DNA of 64,000 nt from Gracilaria domingensis (Eukaryota > Rhodophyta > Florideophyceae > Gracilariales > Gracilariaceae): NCBI GenBank assembly GCA_022539475.1, contig VCMS01000103.1, positions 1-64,000 on the forward strand. Reading direction: 5' to 3'. Below, in pieces: positions 1 through 10,899 of this stretch. The notes below the pieces were generated by a model. That model made no database searches. It saw only the letters and a list, made by a program, of their open reading frames with translations, and was not told the origin of the DNA. Position numbers and translations under genes: made by a program. Numbering within the stretch: position 1 is the first letter of the stretch; each line of letters starts with the position of its first letter.

Positions 1-1937
1 CTTTGTATTTTTTGGCCTCCAGCATTCCACGGAGACCGTCTTTCGTGAAGATACCATTCAAAGATTTGCCTTTCTCCTGCGTGGAGAAATCGATATGTAA
101 ACCTATGGCAGGAGAATCGCGTTCTATGGCAGCTAGAATTGCGTTTGCATGGTTGAGGAGTTGGGTGCGTATCGTTCGAAATGAACGCGATGCAGATGTT
201 CCTATTGTGGTGCACAGGGTGTCTGACTGCAGTCTCTCGATTGTGGCCGTTTTATCAACTTTGAGATGCCGAGATGCAAGTTGTGTAATGGTTCGAATGA
301 GAACAGACTGTATGGAGACAATCCCGGGATCATTCCAAGGCTTACGGAAGTTTCGAGGAACGAAGGAATGAGAGATATGGAATTTGAACGCATCAGAGTA
401 TCCGCTTGAGATCTCCTCTCCCTCGCACGACGTGGACGTCTTTCCGCCTCGTCTTTTTGTGCATGTTGCAAGATAGCTGTGTATGTCTTTCGGATGCTTT
501 TCGTGTGCTTTTGAGAACGTCCGTTGAATGAGGTGGAATAGGACTGCATAAAGATGAGCGAGGGGCTTTGCATCTATGACACGGGCTTTCCGTTTTGGTC
601 CCATGAAGAATAGACAGAATGTCCTTAGCCTCAGGAATATCCGCACAATAACTTGCAAGCAGAGGATGGCACACTCGACTTAGTTTGTCTTCGCCGATGA
701 ACTGAAAACCTTTCTGCGTGAGATTTAGAATGGGCTCCAGGACTTGACGAAGAGATTCTTGAAGGATTTGCATCCTGGACTCGCGTAGAGACTTGCTAGA
801 AACAAATGGCATTGCGTCTGCTTCAGATGCGGAAACCTCGATCAGTGTGGTAGGGAAGTATGCCACTACTGTGAGGTCATCACGGATACACTTACGGCGA
901 AGCTCGTCGGAGAAGTTGAGAAATATGAGGTGAAGAGGATAGGCGGTAACCGATGTTTGCTTTAGAGTTGTTGAAGACTTATCGGTGTATACCTGCAGAA
1001 GACCTACGAAAGATTCACTGTAACTTATTTCTTGGGAGTACCACACTATTCTACTATCCAAAGAGCCCATGACCATTTCCTTAAGTTTTGAGGTGGCGTC
1101 TCTTGCGAGAGAGCCGGACATGGGGTGAGATATTTTCGTGGAGTGGGTCTGAGGTATAGGGTGGAAGAATGTGTTTTCGTTGTTAGCCAACTGGAGCTGT
1201 TTCACAAGTGTCTGAACGGGGTCTCTCGTGTAGAGGGTGGCGCTGAACCTACATCCTTCTGGCGAGACAGTTCTGCGATTGAAACCGTCCTTTGAGGCGT
1301 ATCGTTCGAAAATGGCGTTCTTCAGTTCTGTACAGCGCTTGGAACTTGTTATGGTCTCGTTGAATCGCTTTTGCGAGAATCGCGGGTCCCGAAGTAGCCC
1401 AATTAGCTCGTCCGCCTCACGATGACCAAGGTTGGAAGCTACTGAAGCCAGACAAACCGTGAGATAATCCATATGCAAATCACCAAGGGCCTCCTCAGAA
1501 GGCACTGGGCGGGAACTGCTTCCGTGTTCTCGCTCTAATGACGCGGGACCCGGGGAAGGAGAAACAGAATGCGAAGTGTCCGGAATGGGAGGGGCGCACG
1601 GAGTAGGGTCGACGATGTCCTCGGACACTGGAGGCTCGGGAAGGCGACAAGGGGCAGTGACCGTTTCGGAAGATGCGGGCGCGGGCGCGGAAAGCTTGAG
1701 ACGCTTGCTTCTCCGAATGGCCCGGCTATTGTCGTCTTCTAGCGCTGCTTTCAGACGAAACCGGCAATGGTTGACATGCTGTTGAAGAGATAAGACTCCT
1801 CGGCGAGTAACGAAGGGGCACCCACGCTTCTTATGTGTACAGTAGTAGACCATGGGAAGAAGAAATGAACGAGAAACGACGACAAACACTGCAAGGGAAG
1901 GGCGTCCGAAGGGAGAAGGAGGTCGAGCGACAGTCAA
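1..1937 (-). pseudogene. CACTA/Plavaka-like DNA transposase, 5' part, broken
   Basis: The longest open frame (1937 to 393) starts with a C2HC-type finger around residues 32-57 (a Cys pair, then His and Cys in HVNHC). It continues with the stretch running from about residue 295 (IVWYSQE, then YTDKSSTTLKQTSVTAYPLH and LRRKCIRDDLTVVAYFPTT). I recognise this layout from Plavaka/TNP2-type transposases of the CACTA (CMC) superfamily. The zinc-ligand motif HGTKTESPCHRCKAP follows. The protein then continues in a second frame (about 573 to 250, containing FEPLHNLHLGISKLIK) and a third (about 250 to 1, ending GLRGMLEAKKYK), so there are at least two frame changes, unless short introns are present. The catalytic core continues past the left edge of the window. 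The likely start is Met29 at 1853, just before the zinc finger. Family assignment is by remembered motif similarity. Confidence 0.6.
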
Positions 1938-2217
1938 TATCGACGTCTTGCTCAGAACGGAGAATATATTTTGAGTTTAAATCACGTGCTTTCGTTCAAA
2001 AAGGAACGTAGGTACACGTCGACCTCAACACAAGGGTGTACTTCTCGTATATCTACCACTGGTTATAAACCTGTGGTTTCCCAACGTTGTACGCTGTACA
2101 CTTGTCCAATCTCGCACAGAAAAATAAATCTCTTCCCTCCGCCGCCGCCCCCGCCCGTCCGACGTCCGACCTTTTGTTACCGTCGTGATCCGTGCCATCC
2201 TCGCGTTCTACTCCGCT

Positions 2218-2281
2218 CCGTCGTACGTTTTTCCGCCCTCGCACTCGCTACGAAGTGCGAGGGCAGAAAAAAGTACGACGG
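2218..2281. repeat. Inverted repeat, 28-bp arms with 8-nt loop
   Basis: Arms 2218-2245 and 2254-2281 are reverse complements with two mismatches. Both arms begin or end with CCGTCGTAC or its complement. This would form a strong cruciform or RNA hairpin and may be a subterminal repeat of the adjacent DNA transposon. Confidence 0.85.
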
Positions 2282-2727
2282 ATTACGAAATAGCGTGCTG
2301 AGAATGGATTTCATTAAGCGGACATGAAGCGTACCTCATTCTCTTTCTCCGCCCTCGTCGGACGCCTCCATAAAGCGGACAGCATCCGTATCTCACGGAT
2401 GTATTTCGTGCAGTCTTTCCGTGCAGTCTTTTCGTACGTGCTTCCATTTCCTTCTACGTATCTTTGTTCTAAACTAACCAATCCTCACCACGTCTCTTCG
2501 CGCTCTGCGACATGTAAACGGCAGGAAAAAGGCTTTGGGTTACTTTTGCGAGTTACTAGGTCCCTCGACTTTTCTAGCGCAACGTTTCTGTCTTACTCTT
2601 ATCAATGGTACGTTCCATCGCATTTCAAATGTATCCAACGGAGCATTGACTAACTTATGGATACTTTCTGCTTGCGTATACAGGTAAATGACTTTTGATG
2701 CGGACGTAGCTCACGAGTTGCAGGCAG

Positions 2728-2779
2728 GTTCCTCAAGTAGGGAACCATGCATCTGGGCATGGTTCCCTACATGAGGAAC
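2728..2779. repeat. Inverted repeat, 23-bp arms with 6-nt loop
   Basis: Arms 2728-2750 and 2757-2779 are reverse complements with one mismatch; the arms contain AGGGAACCATGC and its complement. It is followed one base later by a second hairpin. Confidence 0.9.
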
Positions 2780-2780
2780 G

Positions 2781-2813
2781 GAGAGGATGAGGCGCTTCGC
2801 GCCTCATCCTCTC
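2781..2813. repeat. Perfect inverted repeat, 15-bp arms with 3-nt loop
   Basis: GAGAGGATGAGGCGC (2781-2795) pairs with its exact reverse complement at 2799-2813 around the loop TTC. It directly abuts the preceding hairpin. Confidence 0.9.
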
Positions 2814-2856
2814 GGAGTGCGTATTTGTTCTACCGATACAGCCGATGGTGGACGTG

Positions 2857-2882
2857 CAGTCTGCGGCATCTGCCGCAGATTG
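2857..2882. repeat. Short inverted repeat around CTGCGGCA/TGCCGCAG
   Basis: CTGCGGCA (2861-2868) and TGCCGCAG (2871-2878) pair around a 2-nt loop. The stem extends outward by four more pairs, one of them G-T. This is the fourth hairpin of the cluster. Confidence 0.75.
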
Positions 2883-3464
2883 CGCCTACACCCGCTCCAT
2901 CATGGGGATATGGTACATGTAATATAGCGAAGTAGTGGTTAGCAAAAGCGGTCGATAGAAGAATAGATACGAATAAAACGGTATGATTTCATAATGGGCA
3001 TCATCTGTACTAGCACTAGTATTCCATGCGTTGCAGGGTATCATTCCGCAGAAGGTATCGTGTAATGTGCACCTTAATGGAAACTGAACCTAGACTTCGC
3101 GAAATACAGTTCAGGTAGCCCTCGACTAAAGAACTAGCACGAGTGGAAAACCCACCAGTATTTACTGCACAGCGATTCTGGACGACCCAAGCAATTATCT
3201 GCAAATTTTGAAATAATTGATCTCGATATTTTTTCAAAACATTTACTGGACGACCCTTGCCAATTTCTGGACGACCCTCGCCAAAAACTAGCATCTGCAA
3301 GAGACAGACGCAATCACGCCTGCGCGGAGCATTTTATCCACTTGTAACTGTTCTTCCTCCCGTGCTTTTGGGCCTGCCCTATACGGGTGTTGAGCGATCG
3401 GCTTCGTATCTGGCAACAGATCAATCCGATGTTCGTTGGTAGAAGCATCTCCGAGAGAGCCATC

Positions 3465-5049
3465 CTACATTGGTGTGAACTCACGCAACATTTTGCGGAA
3501 CTTCTCACGCTGTGAATCCGGTACGTGGCCCAGATCCAACTGTTCTAATTCTTTGACAGGATCGAATGTGTCAAAGCTCGTAAAAACGTCCTTTCTTTCC
3601 GAATCCTTCGGGTTGTTAGGCTCCACTGGAGAAGGCGATAAGAGGGCACCCTCCTCCGCCTCCTTAGAGGAAGTAACTGCATTTGAGGGTTCGGGGAGGC
3701 CCAGAACTTCGGCAGCAGATACTTTTGTAGGAATAAGGGCTGTGGGGTGCGGGAGCACAGTGCCGACAACCTGATTCTTCATAAGATACTGAGCCTTCTT
3801 TCCGAAGTTTGCAACCATAACTCGAAAGGGGCGTCCATTAGAGATCTGAACAACACCGTTCGCAAGTCCGAGCTGATACTTCTCGTACAGAGACTGGAGT
3901 GGTTGAACAACTCGTAACCCACGGGGTGCGGCGATGATATCGATACAAACCTGTGAGCCAGGGGGTACAAGAACAGGTCGCGCGACGCGAAGTTTGGGAG
4001 ACTCCTTCGAGGGTGTTGAGTCCTGTAAAGCAGCAGGCAGTGGTACTAGTTTCGCTGTCGCCCTTCTCAGTGAACGACGAACAATCGGTACAACCGAACC
4101 ATCTTCCATTTCTACTTCACGCATCCGCGGCTTGATTGACTCGACATAAAGGTCGCAAAAGTCACATCCCAAGATGACAGGGGCAGCAAGCGTCTCACAG
4201 ACGATGAAATCGAGCTGTGAAACACAGTTGCCCAACCGTATTAGGAGAGTGACCATTCCAGCTGTCTTTAACGGGCTATTATTAGCGTCCACCACGTCCA
4301 TGACGGGTCCTTGACGAGATCGACAACGGATTACCGGTGGTAAAAACGATTCGACAATGAAATTGGGACCGGCACCTGTATCCAATATGGATAGATGTCG
4401 CACCATGTACTGAGTGGATAGACCAAGATCTGCAAAAACCTTGTAGTTCCTCTTAGCCATCACCATGACTCGGTCCGGGATCCGGTTGTTCCGAAATCGT
4501 ATCCACAGGCGACGCAACACACCAACGGGGGTAGAGTCCACGTCTGGGTTGGCCTGTTTCCTTGAAAGGATTGTGACCGGGGAGCGAGACGGAGACGCCT
4601 CGGGCGCCTTGGGCCTCACATTGGGCGCCTCTCCATTGGAGACTCCCGAACTCAGTTTAACTGAGTTCCATCCGTTCTAACGGGATCGGCGTCCTGTGCT
4701 CCAGGGATCCGCGAGGATTCCGTGGAACTGCAGTAGATCTACCCGCAGCAGCGGTTGCCGCTACGGCTTGAGCCGGTGAATACTTGGCCTGGGTAGAACC
4801 AGAGTTTCGCAACTCAGCTATTTCTGCAGCCGAAATCCTTCGCAGAAATTCTGTCTTAGCGCACAGATATGCGGTCACGGGCACTAACGCCTGCTCTTTT
4901 TGAGTCAGTGATTCATAATTCACCACTACTTTTTGCATTTCCCTCAACGTGAGGCTGCAGTTTGGCGCTGCATGCCCATAGCTATAGCAAGTATAACAGA
5001 TCAACTTCGGGGTCATCTTTCCGACATTTCGTGAGTCTTGCACCTTCAC
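3465..5049 (-). pseudogene. Zinc-knuckle and protease region of Ty3 element 1
   Basis: Two adjoining minus-strand frames. The first (5049-4657) carries a CCHC nucleocapsid knuckle with spacing C-x2-C-x4-H-x4-C. The second (4619-3465) carries a retropepsin-like aspartic protease with the active-site stretch LSILDTGAGPNFIV and a downstream VILGCDF, as in Ty3/Gypsy protease domains. The layout matches the protease segment of element 2, which has VVDTGACSNLV. Fossil; not a host gene. Confidence 0.75.
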
Positions 5050-6542
5050 CGTCCGCGGATCATCCAGCCAGGTCGCTGGTAGCGACTATCGGCGTACGGT
5101 ACCTGCGGGGCCCGAACAAGAGGGCGGTCTGCATAAAGCAGTTGGATGTCCGTCACCATGCAGCCTTCGGTCGTGGGCGGCAATTCCATCGTCGGAACAG
5201 AGACCAGGTCCTCCTGTGCGAAATGCAAGTTATCCACTTCGTGGACAAGATAATCCTGCTGAAGCAGTGAAACTGATGACGGCGCTCTTTCGATAGGAAG
5301 CGCCTTGGATGGAACCCGATATCCGGAGCGAGCACGTAAGGCGTCATCTTCCGCTTTCGCGTATTGCACGAGCTCAAGATACGTAATATTCCTCTTGTCC
5401 TCCCGTCGTTCGGCGACTGGAGTGCGGATGACCGGACTCAACCCGTTGATTGGTAACGTACAGCGCTCGTTAGTCGGGTAAACATTGCAACAACGGTGGA
5501 AAGCCTTATTCAGAGGAACTGAGAATTCGGTTTCCGATTCCTTCGGGCGTTGCTTCGTTTCCCGCAGCGCGGTAACCGCTTCCTCAATGGCGCCATTAGT
5601 CGCGTACGAACGCAGTAGATACTGTATGGCTTCGGGCTAACAGGTGACCCCTCCTTCAAAGGCTCGAGAGGAACCTCTTACAGAGTTGAACTGATCATCT
5701 GCGAGGCCTCGTAGGAAGTACGGCAGAGCGACGTAAGCCTGACCTTCACTAATTCCGAGGATGTCTGCTTCCGCGACGAAGCGTGAGAAAAAACCCAGGA
5801 CTTGGATAGGATCTTCCTCAGTAAATAGCTGGTTGCTTAAGGACAGTGCCATCCTTTCGATGCAGTCCTTGACTTGTCCTGTACCACGGGGTGTCCGATT
5901 CAAACTAGAATCTTCCAAGTGGTAGTACCGAAAAGAAAAAAGCTTCTTGAACAAGGGCTTGGTCGGCTCCAGTTCCTTCAAACCTGAATGCTTCCTCCCC
6001 TTTTTTCGGGTGTGGATTTCACCATAAGTGGGTGTTCAACGGCGCCTCCGCGATGAGGGAACACGGCGTCCTCCCTCTATTGATGAGTCCGATGAGGACG
6101 ACTCCACAGAACGATTTGAATTCACCGATGACCGGGACGAGTCCGAGTCATAGTCTTGGTCTTCCCTCTTCTTTGAGTGACTTTTCCCGGACTTCCGGTT
6201 ACCAACGCGAGTTGAACTCACTGCAGTTGCGTGGGCGGCTGGCTCATCCGCGAGAACGGTTGCCTCCAACGTCTCAAGACCGCCGAATATCCGGTTGAAC
6301 TTCGTGTCCACCTCTTCGGTAAAACCGACGTATCCTCCAAGAACCTCAAGTAGAGAGTTAACATCCTTCCGAAGAATACGTAATACCTCTGATACATCCT
6401 CGTTCGAGCCGGCGTCAGCCTTCAGACGAAGTGTATCGACCTCGCTCAGAAGACCAGAGTGAGAACTTCTCTTGACCGCCGTTTGAGCCTCAAGGGTTCG
6501 AACTTGAGCCGTTAACTTTACAACGAGCGCATCACTCACCAC
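5050..6542 (-). pseudogene. Gag-like region of Ty3 element 1
   Basis: Several minus-strand frames (6542-6036, 5981-5637, 5441-5046) together look like a Ty3 gag. The first is coiled-coil-like (LEAQTAVKRSS, EVLRILRKDVNSLLEVL) and ends in a Ser/Arg-rich basic tail. The next resembles the element 2 gag core, which reads FKFLSAFKTACNQNG where this copy has VLGFFSRFVAEADILG. Fossil in several pieces. Confidence 0.6.
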
Positions 6543-6840
6543 AACAGCGGGCGTTGAAGGCCTAGCTACTGGGGTGTCTTACGACTTTGGTGCTGACTTC
6601 CGGATTCCGGACCTTCCATTCAATCCAACCGGAGGTTCCGGAACGGACCGCGGTCGCGGAGGTAACTCCAAACCAACTGATCGCGTCTTAGACGGACTAG
6701 ACGTCTTGTCTGAACCCGTCGTCACTGACGAGGACCACGAAAAGCCAGAATCTGCTGGATATGAGCTGAAAAACAGATAAAATAACCTTGTATGAGTGTT
6801 CCGTCTTCACAATAATGAGTTTCAGGTACAATAGAAACCA

Positions 6841-6959
6841 CCGTACCGACGGGAATCGCACACTACGGAAATAGAAGAGTTCTACCGACACAGCCGAGAC
6901 ACGGTTATTCTTGAAGAAACAGCTACCGCACCGACGGGAATCACACACTACGGAAATAG
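6841..6959. repeat. Direct repeat, 34 bp, 85-bp period, in the element 1 leader
   Basis: 6841-6874 and 6926-6959 share 32 of 34 bases, including ACCGACGGGAATC and CACACTACGGAAATAG. It lies between the LTR-like repeat and gag on the minus strand. Confidence 0.8.
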
Positions 6960-7241
6960 GGTAGGGGTTTCAGCGATAGAACCCTATCCGAGCAGTAACT
7001 CTTGTGAAAAACAACGCAACAAACGACGCCAGAATTTGGAGGGAGTCACAGTCCTACAACTACGAATAGTGGTCCTCCAATTGAAGTGTGCGATCTACAC
7101 TTACACATCGGAATGAATCCAACACGACGTCGAATTGTCGGAAACAATCCAGAAAACCTGTGAACTTCTGAGTCATCCACGACAATGAATCGGAAGCCCT
7201 GTGTACCGGCTCGACTTCTAAGTCGGGAGACCAAAATTTGG

Positions 7242-7566
7242 TGCAAAAACCTGCAAAGGGAGAAGACACGAAAGGCGTTCGGGACCTTCACTCGAAGAGG
7301 TAAGCACAGCAGATAGAGCGCTCCCAGGAATGGTGAAATGAGTCGGGTGTAAGCCGAGACCAAACCGTCACGACGGGCGTAGGGAGCTCAAGAGAGTCGG
7401 CCTAGAAGTCGGGGGTGTTGTGTAGAAAACGGCGATGCCAGGCGTGAGATGTCACGAGACAGACACACACACACTGATGTGGCACGGGCTGCGACGAGCG
7501 GGGCGAGCCACCAGATCAACAAGACGGGGCAGAAAGAAACACCGGCATAATGGTCGTGCGTACCTG
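7242..7566 (-). repeat. LTR-like repeat, minus-strand copy
   Basis: About 325 bp that is the near-exact reverse complement of 9691-10018. A 60-base stretch compared by eye differs at only two or three sites. On the minus strand it precedes the leader and gag of element 1, as a 5' LTR would. The shared block ends at TTTTGCACCA, after which the two copies diverge. Confidence 0.7.
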
Positions 7567-9120
7567 CAGGGACATATCTCTCGGCATGTCGGAGTACATC
7601 GGCTTCAGCTGAGCTGATAATCGTCCGTGTCCACGGGTCGTAGAAGACGTAGTCACCGGCGAAGGGGGCGCGACGCCCCGGAGACCTATCCCTAGGGCTA
7701 TCTTGATCCTCACGACGGCTCTGTTGCACCGGAACCTGGGTCCAGTCGACATTTTCGATGACTCGCAGCAGCGATAGAAGTTCGGAAAAGTTTCCATTAC
7801 CGCCAAGCGGAACCGAAAGTCCTAGAGATCGGATGTTGCCACGCAAACGCGGAGGAATGAACCACAGTCGATACTGGTCATACGTCTCTTGAAGGATGTA
7901 AACTGCCATGCGGGCAGCCCACTCCATGAAAGCAACGGCCCACCATCCCGAGAACGGGTCAGCGAGGACTCGGCTCCCTACTTACGTGATACACGGAGGC
8001 AGCTGCACGTAACATCCACGACATACTTCCAGAAATCTCCAGATGAATGGGAGTGATACATACCTTCCACGCATGTGGTTCGGACGAAGTCGGTTCGCCT
8101 CAGAGTTCTGAAACGGAATCAAGTATCTCTATGGGGAGCGGCTACGACGCTCAAAGCGGATCATATTCTGCAGTTAGTCAGACCGCGAACGATGCGGGAG
8201 GTACAGGAATTCAGCACGCAGAAGCGGACGCGTTCACAACAGAAGATTCTGGTGAACACCAACACCTTGGTACTGTCCAATCGAGCTCGCAACCCGAGCA
8301 AGCTATCCCCGTAGGGAATCTCGCCCATTGTGCGCGAGAAGGCCACATCGAAATGGTATTCTCCCGGCACCGGGTGTTCCGAGTATGTTCGGTGCAGACG
8401 CTGGTGAGCCAGGCGAATTAGCCCCGCTCGAGCGGGCGCATCGGACTCCCCACGATTGTGGACAATAGCCTGGCTAGGAACGGTAATCCGGCGTTGCCAG
8501 TCGAACTTCATCGTCATGAAGACGTGAATTCCACCTGGTAACAGGCCACTGCAATCGGCATACGCCTCAACGATGTTGGATTGACTAGCCCTTTGAGGGT
8601 GAAACCACGGCGCCCGGAGAAACGGAGAGTGATTCCTTCGAAAATCAACGGCCTCTAGCTCCTCATAGGAGGCCCAGTTACCGGGGCCCGGATTGAACAT
8701 CGGCGGAGCCGGCATAGCAGGGAAGCCCCAGTTCCACGGCTGCATCGGCGGCTGGTGGTACTGTGTTAGTTGGACATACCCAGCTTGGGGAAGAGGCGCT
8801 GAGCGAAAGCCGGAAAAGTAACCCTGCGGCGCAAGTGCATTGGCGCCCGCGGCCTGTGGAGGTGCGTTTCCGACATTCGGTTGACTAGGCCCAGCTCCCT
8901 GGTTGGCTTGGTTGTGTTGGTGGTACTGGCCGTTCATCGCTTTGGCGGATGGAGTAGGCAACGCAGTTACGGATATAACCCGAGGTATCGGAGGAGAAGA
9001 ACGATTCGCGTGAGCGCGACCTGAGCTTGCAGACGAGGAGACTCGAGGTATCGCTGGAGGTGAGGGAGGATCGCGCGCAGGTGCTGTACCAACACAAGAA
9101 GTCGGTATCTCCCCGCTCAT
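7567..9120 (-). pseudogene. Unrecognised LTR-element-associated ORF, broken
   Basis: Two minus-strand frames (9120-8161, then 7927 to about 7567) appear to be parts of one gene. The N-terminal part is Pro/Gln/Asn-rich (about residues 1-150) and a globular part follows. The second frame opens MEWAARMAVYILQETYDQYR and runs into the LTR-like repeat at 7566, which seems to cut it off. Hydrophobic and charged positions line up loosely with the antisense ORF at 61898-62674 of element 2, which has VEWAVLAFFSFLYAARDGLR near its end. The family is unknown and the homology is my inference from a by-eye alignment. Confidence 0.4.
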
Positions 9121-9484
9121 CGCGGTGGGTGTTTATGCTCTCGCGAAGCGAGGTGGAGGATTGCCCCGGCGGTCAGTTCGCTCCTTAAGCAGGGGGATAT
9201 GTAGAGCAACGCGTTTCGCGGAACTTTATCGCTTATGCGATTCATACTAATCGCTCCGGTACGGAGGTGAGGTATAGCGCTTTATGAGTTGTACGCGGAT
9301 TTGCCAATTACTTGGGAATGGTCACAATGGGAATTGTTCACGGTCGTGTACACAGCCTTGCTGGATTCTCCACACACGTGTAGTGCTTGCCACGCCCATT
9401 CATAGGGAGAACTAGTATTATTTCTAACGTTTTAGATATTTAGAATATTCTACAAATTTTCACGATGACAGTGGGGTCGGCCAC

Positions 9485-10328
9485 CCTACTTAGGTAGGTG
9501 AGCTCGACCCACACTGGGCAAGTAAACGCACCAAGCAAGTGTTAGCTCTGACTCAGGAACCCCTGGTGCGTGATAGCCTCGTCGTGGAGAGTCACTACCT
9601 GGTGAGGGACTAGTTATCCACCTTGTACAGCTTTCCGCCACTACTGTGTGTATTGTTTTACTTGTTTCTTTTGTTTGTGTCACTGTTTAACAAGTACGCA
9701 CGACCAGTGTGCCGTTGTTTCTTTCTGCCCCGTCTTGTTGATCTGGTGGCTCACCCCGTTCGTCGCACCCTGTGCCACATCAGTGTGTGTATGTCTGTCT
9801 CGTGACATCTCACGCCCGGCATCGCCGTTGTCTACACAACACCCCAGACTTCTAGGCCGACTCTCTTGAGCTCCCTACGCCCGTCGTGACGGTTTGGTCT
9901 CGGCTTACACCCGACTCATTGCACCATTCCTGGGAGCGCTCTATCTGCTGTGCTTACCTCTTCGAGGGAAGGTCCCGAACGCCTTTCGTGTCTTCTCCCT
10001 TTGCAAGGTTTTGCACCACAGTAACCACGGCTAAACTCTGTACAGAATGAGATCACTTCGTAATCTAGTCCGATACCTCCTCGGTATGACTCGCAAGTCC
10101 TGACATCAACGACAGATGTTCCTCAAGGGTACCGAGAGGGTAGGACGACCGTAACCAGACTCAGTTATACTTGTGAGAGTGGAAACCCACGTAGGCGGCT
10201 GGCGCTAGAGCCTCACTCGTGCTGAGTCCACTCGAAAGAGCGCTACTCGACAAAGAGTTCACTTAGAAGTGCTCGGGTTGATTTTACAAAGGTGCTCGCC
10301 ACGGCGAGGTCGAGCTCACCTAAGTAGG
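9485..10328. repeat. Segment bounded by a ~21-bp inverted repeat
   Basis: 9485-9509 is the reverse complement of 10308-10328 apart from a 4-base insertion; the shared core is GGTCGAGCTCACCTAAG. The segment holds the plus-strand LTR-like copy. The right-hand motif recurs with changes at about 56,485-56,500 inside element 2. Confidence 0.6.
9691..10018 (+). repeat. LTR-like repeat, plus-strand copy
   Basis: Reverse complement of 7242-7566 with a few differences. It starts near TACGCACGACCA and ends at TTTTGCACCA. The open frame through it (9648-9869) is a shadow: the same peptide is produced by the other copy fused to an unrelated frame. Confidence 0.7.
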
Positions 10329-10580
10329 TCTAAACTAATTATGTATACGTGGTGCACACCAGCAAGGGTCCGTACACGTGGCTAATCCAGTGTCAGGCAC
10401 CTCAGGTGCACTACCTATTATCCCGTAATATGCACACACGGTCGTGTCATACACGCGTCCACCTAGCGGTAAAACCCAGCAATGGCGCCCCTGATTACAG
10501 GTAAAAATCTGGGAAAGCCATCCAAAAGTAACCTCCTAAACTGGGTCCCACTCATACATTGAGAGTGCATCCTCCTATAC
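10290..10580 (+). repeat. LTR-like tail related to 56,460-56,760
   Basis: It shares, in order, GTGCTCGC, CTCACCTAAGTAGGTCTAA, a GTGCACACC stretch, a short palindromic GCACCTCAGGTGCAC-type motif and AAAACCCAG with the insertion in element 2. The similarity is patchy, so the copies are old. It abuts the truncated Harbinger accessory gene. Confidence 0.5.
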
Positions 10581-10616
10581 TCACCCCTGCTTATATGACT
10601 AGCATCTTCACGATTG

Positions 10617-10899
10617 TCACGGGATTATGCGTTGCTCTACACAAACGACGCAAAGAGAGAATGTTGATGAAGGGGGTGAGCTCGCTGCATTTGGAAAACA
10701 GCTGAAGGACGCTGATCTTGCACGGTTGGGGCTCGAACGTGAACAATTAGCGTTCGAGCGAGAAAAGTATATGAAGGAACTGGGTGACCGAGAGAAAGAT
10801 GGGTAGGAACGTCGTAAAAAGCGAGAAGACACACTGCGACATGAGCTAGAGAAGTTTAAGATCATGTTTGATTCGTTTCGTGGTGGAAACAGTGGCTAA
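10617..10899 (+). pseudogene. C-terminal part of a Harbinger SANT/Myb-like partner, broken
   Basis: The plus-strand frame ending at the TAA at 10897-10899 encodes a charged coiled coil (ADLARLGLEREQLAFEREKY, then LRHELEKFKIMFDSFRGG). One in-frame TAG lies at 10804-10806. No start codon and no SANT domain are found upstream, because LTR-like sequence ends there. The motif LEREQLAFEREK closely matches LAREKIAFQREK in the SANT partner at 51888-53004, and the gene converges on a transposase in the same way. The two stop codons overlap: this TAA and the transposase TAG share two bases. Confidence 0.5.

Larger units (their letters stand above)
1938..3309. other. Non-coding stretch between transposon fragments, rich in hairpins
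   Basis: No convincing coding frame is seen. The stretch lies 5' of the Plavaka-like transposase and ends at the truncated Ty3 fragment. It could hold the terminal and subterminal region of the DNA transposon. Its visible structure is four inverted repeats (listed separately). Confidence 0.5.
3310..7566 (-). mobile_element. Ty3/Gypsy-like LTR retrotransposon fragment (element 1)
   Basis: Reading on the minus strand: an LTR-like repeat (7566-7242), a leader, a gag-like region (about 6542 to 5050), a CCHC zinc knuckle (CYTCYSYGHAAPNC), an aspartic protease with DTGAG, and the first residues of reverse transcriptase at about 3310-3450. No further RT, RNase H or integrase is seen downstream. The fragment is the same general family as element 2 at the right of the window. 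It is clearly broken and incomplete, with several breaks, and looks old. Confidence 0.75.

Noticed and set aside
9648-9869. Small plus-strand ORF with Cys/Leu-rich peptide
   Set aside because: The same peptide appears in the inverted copy fused to another frame, so it is LTR-like repeat sequence, not a gene.
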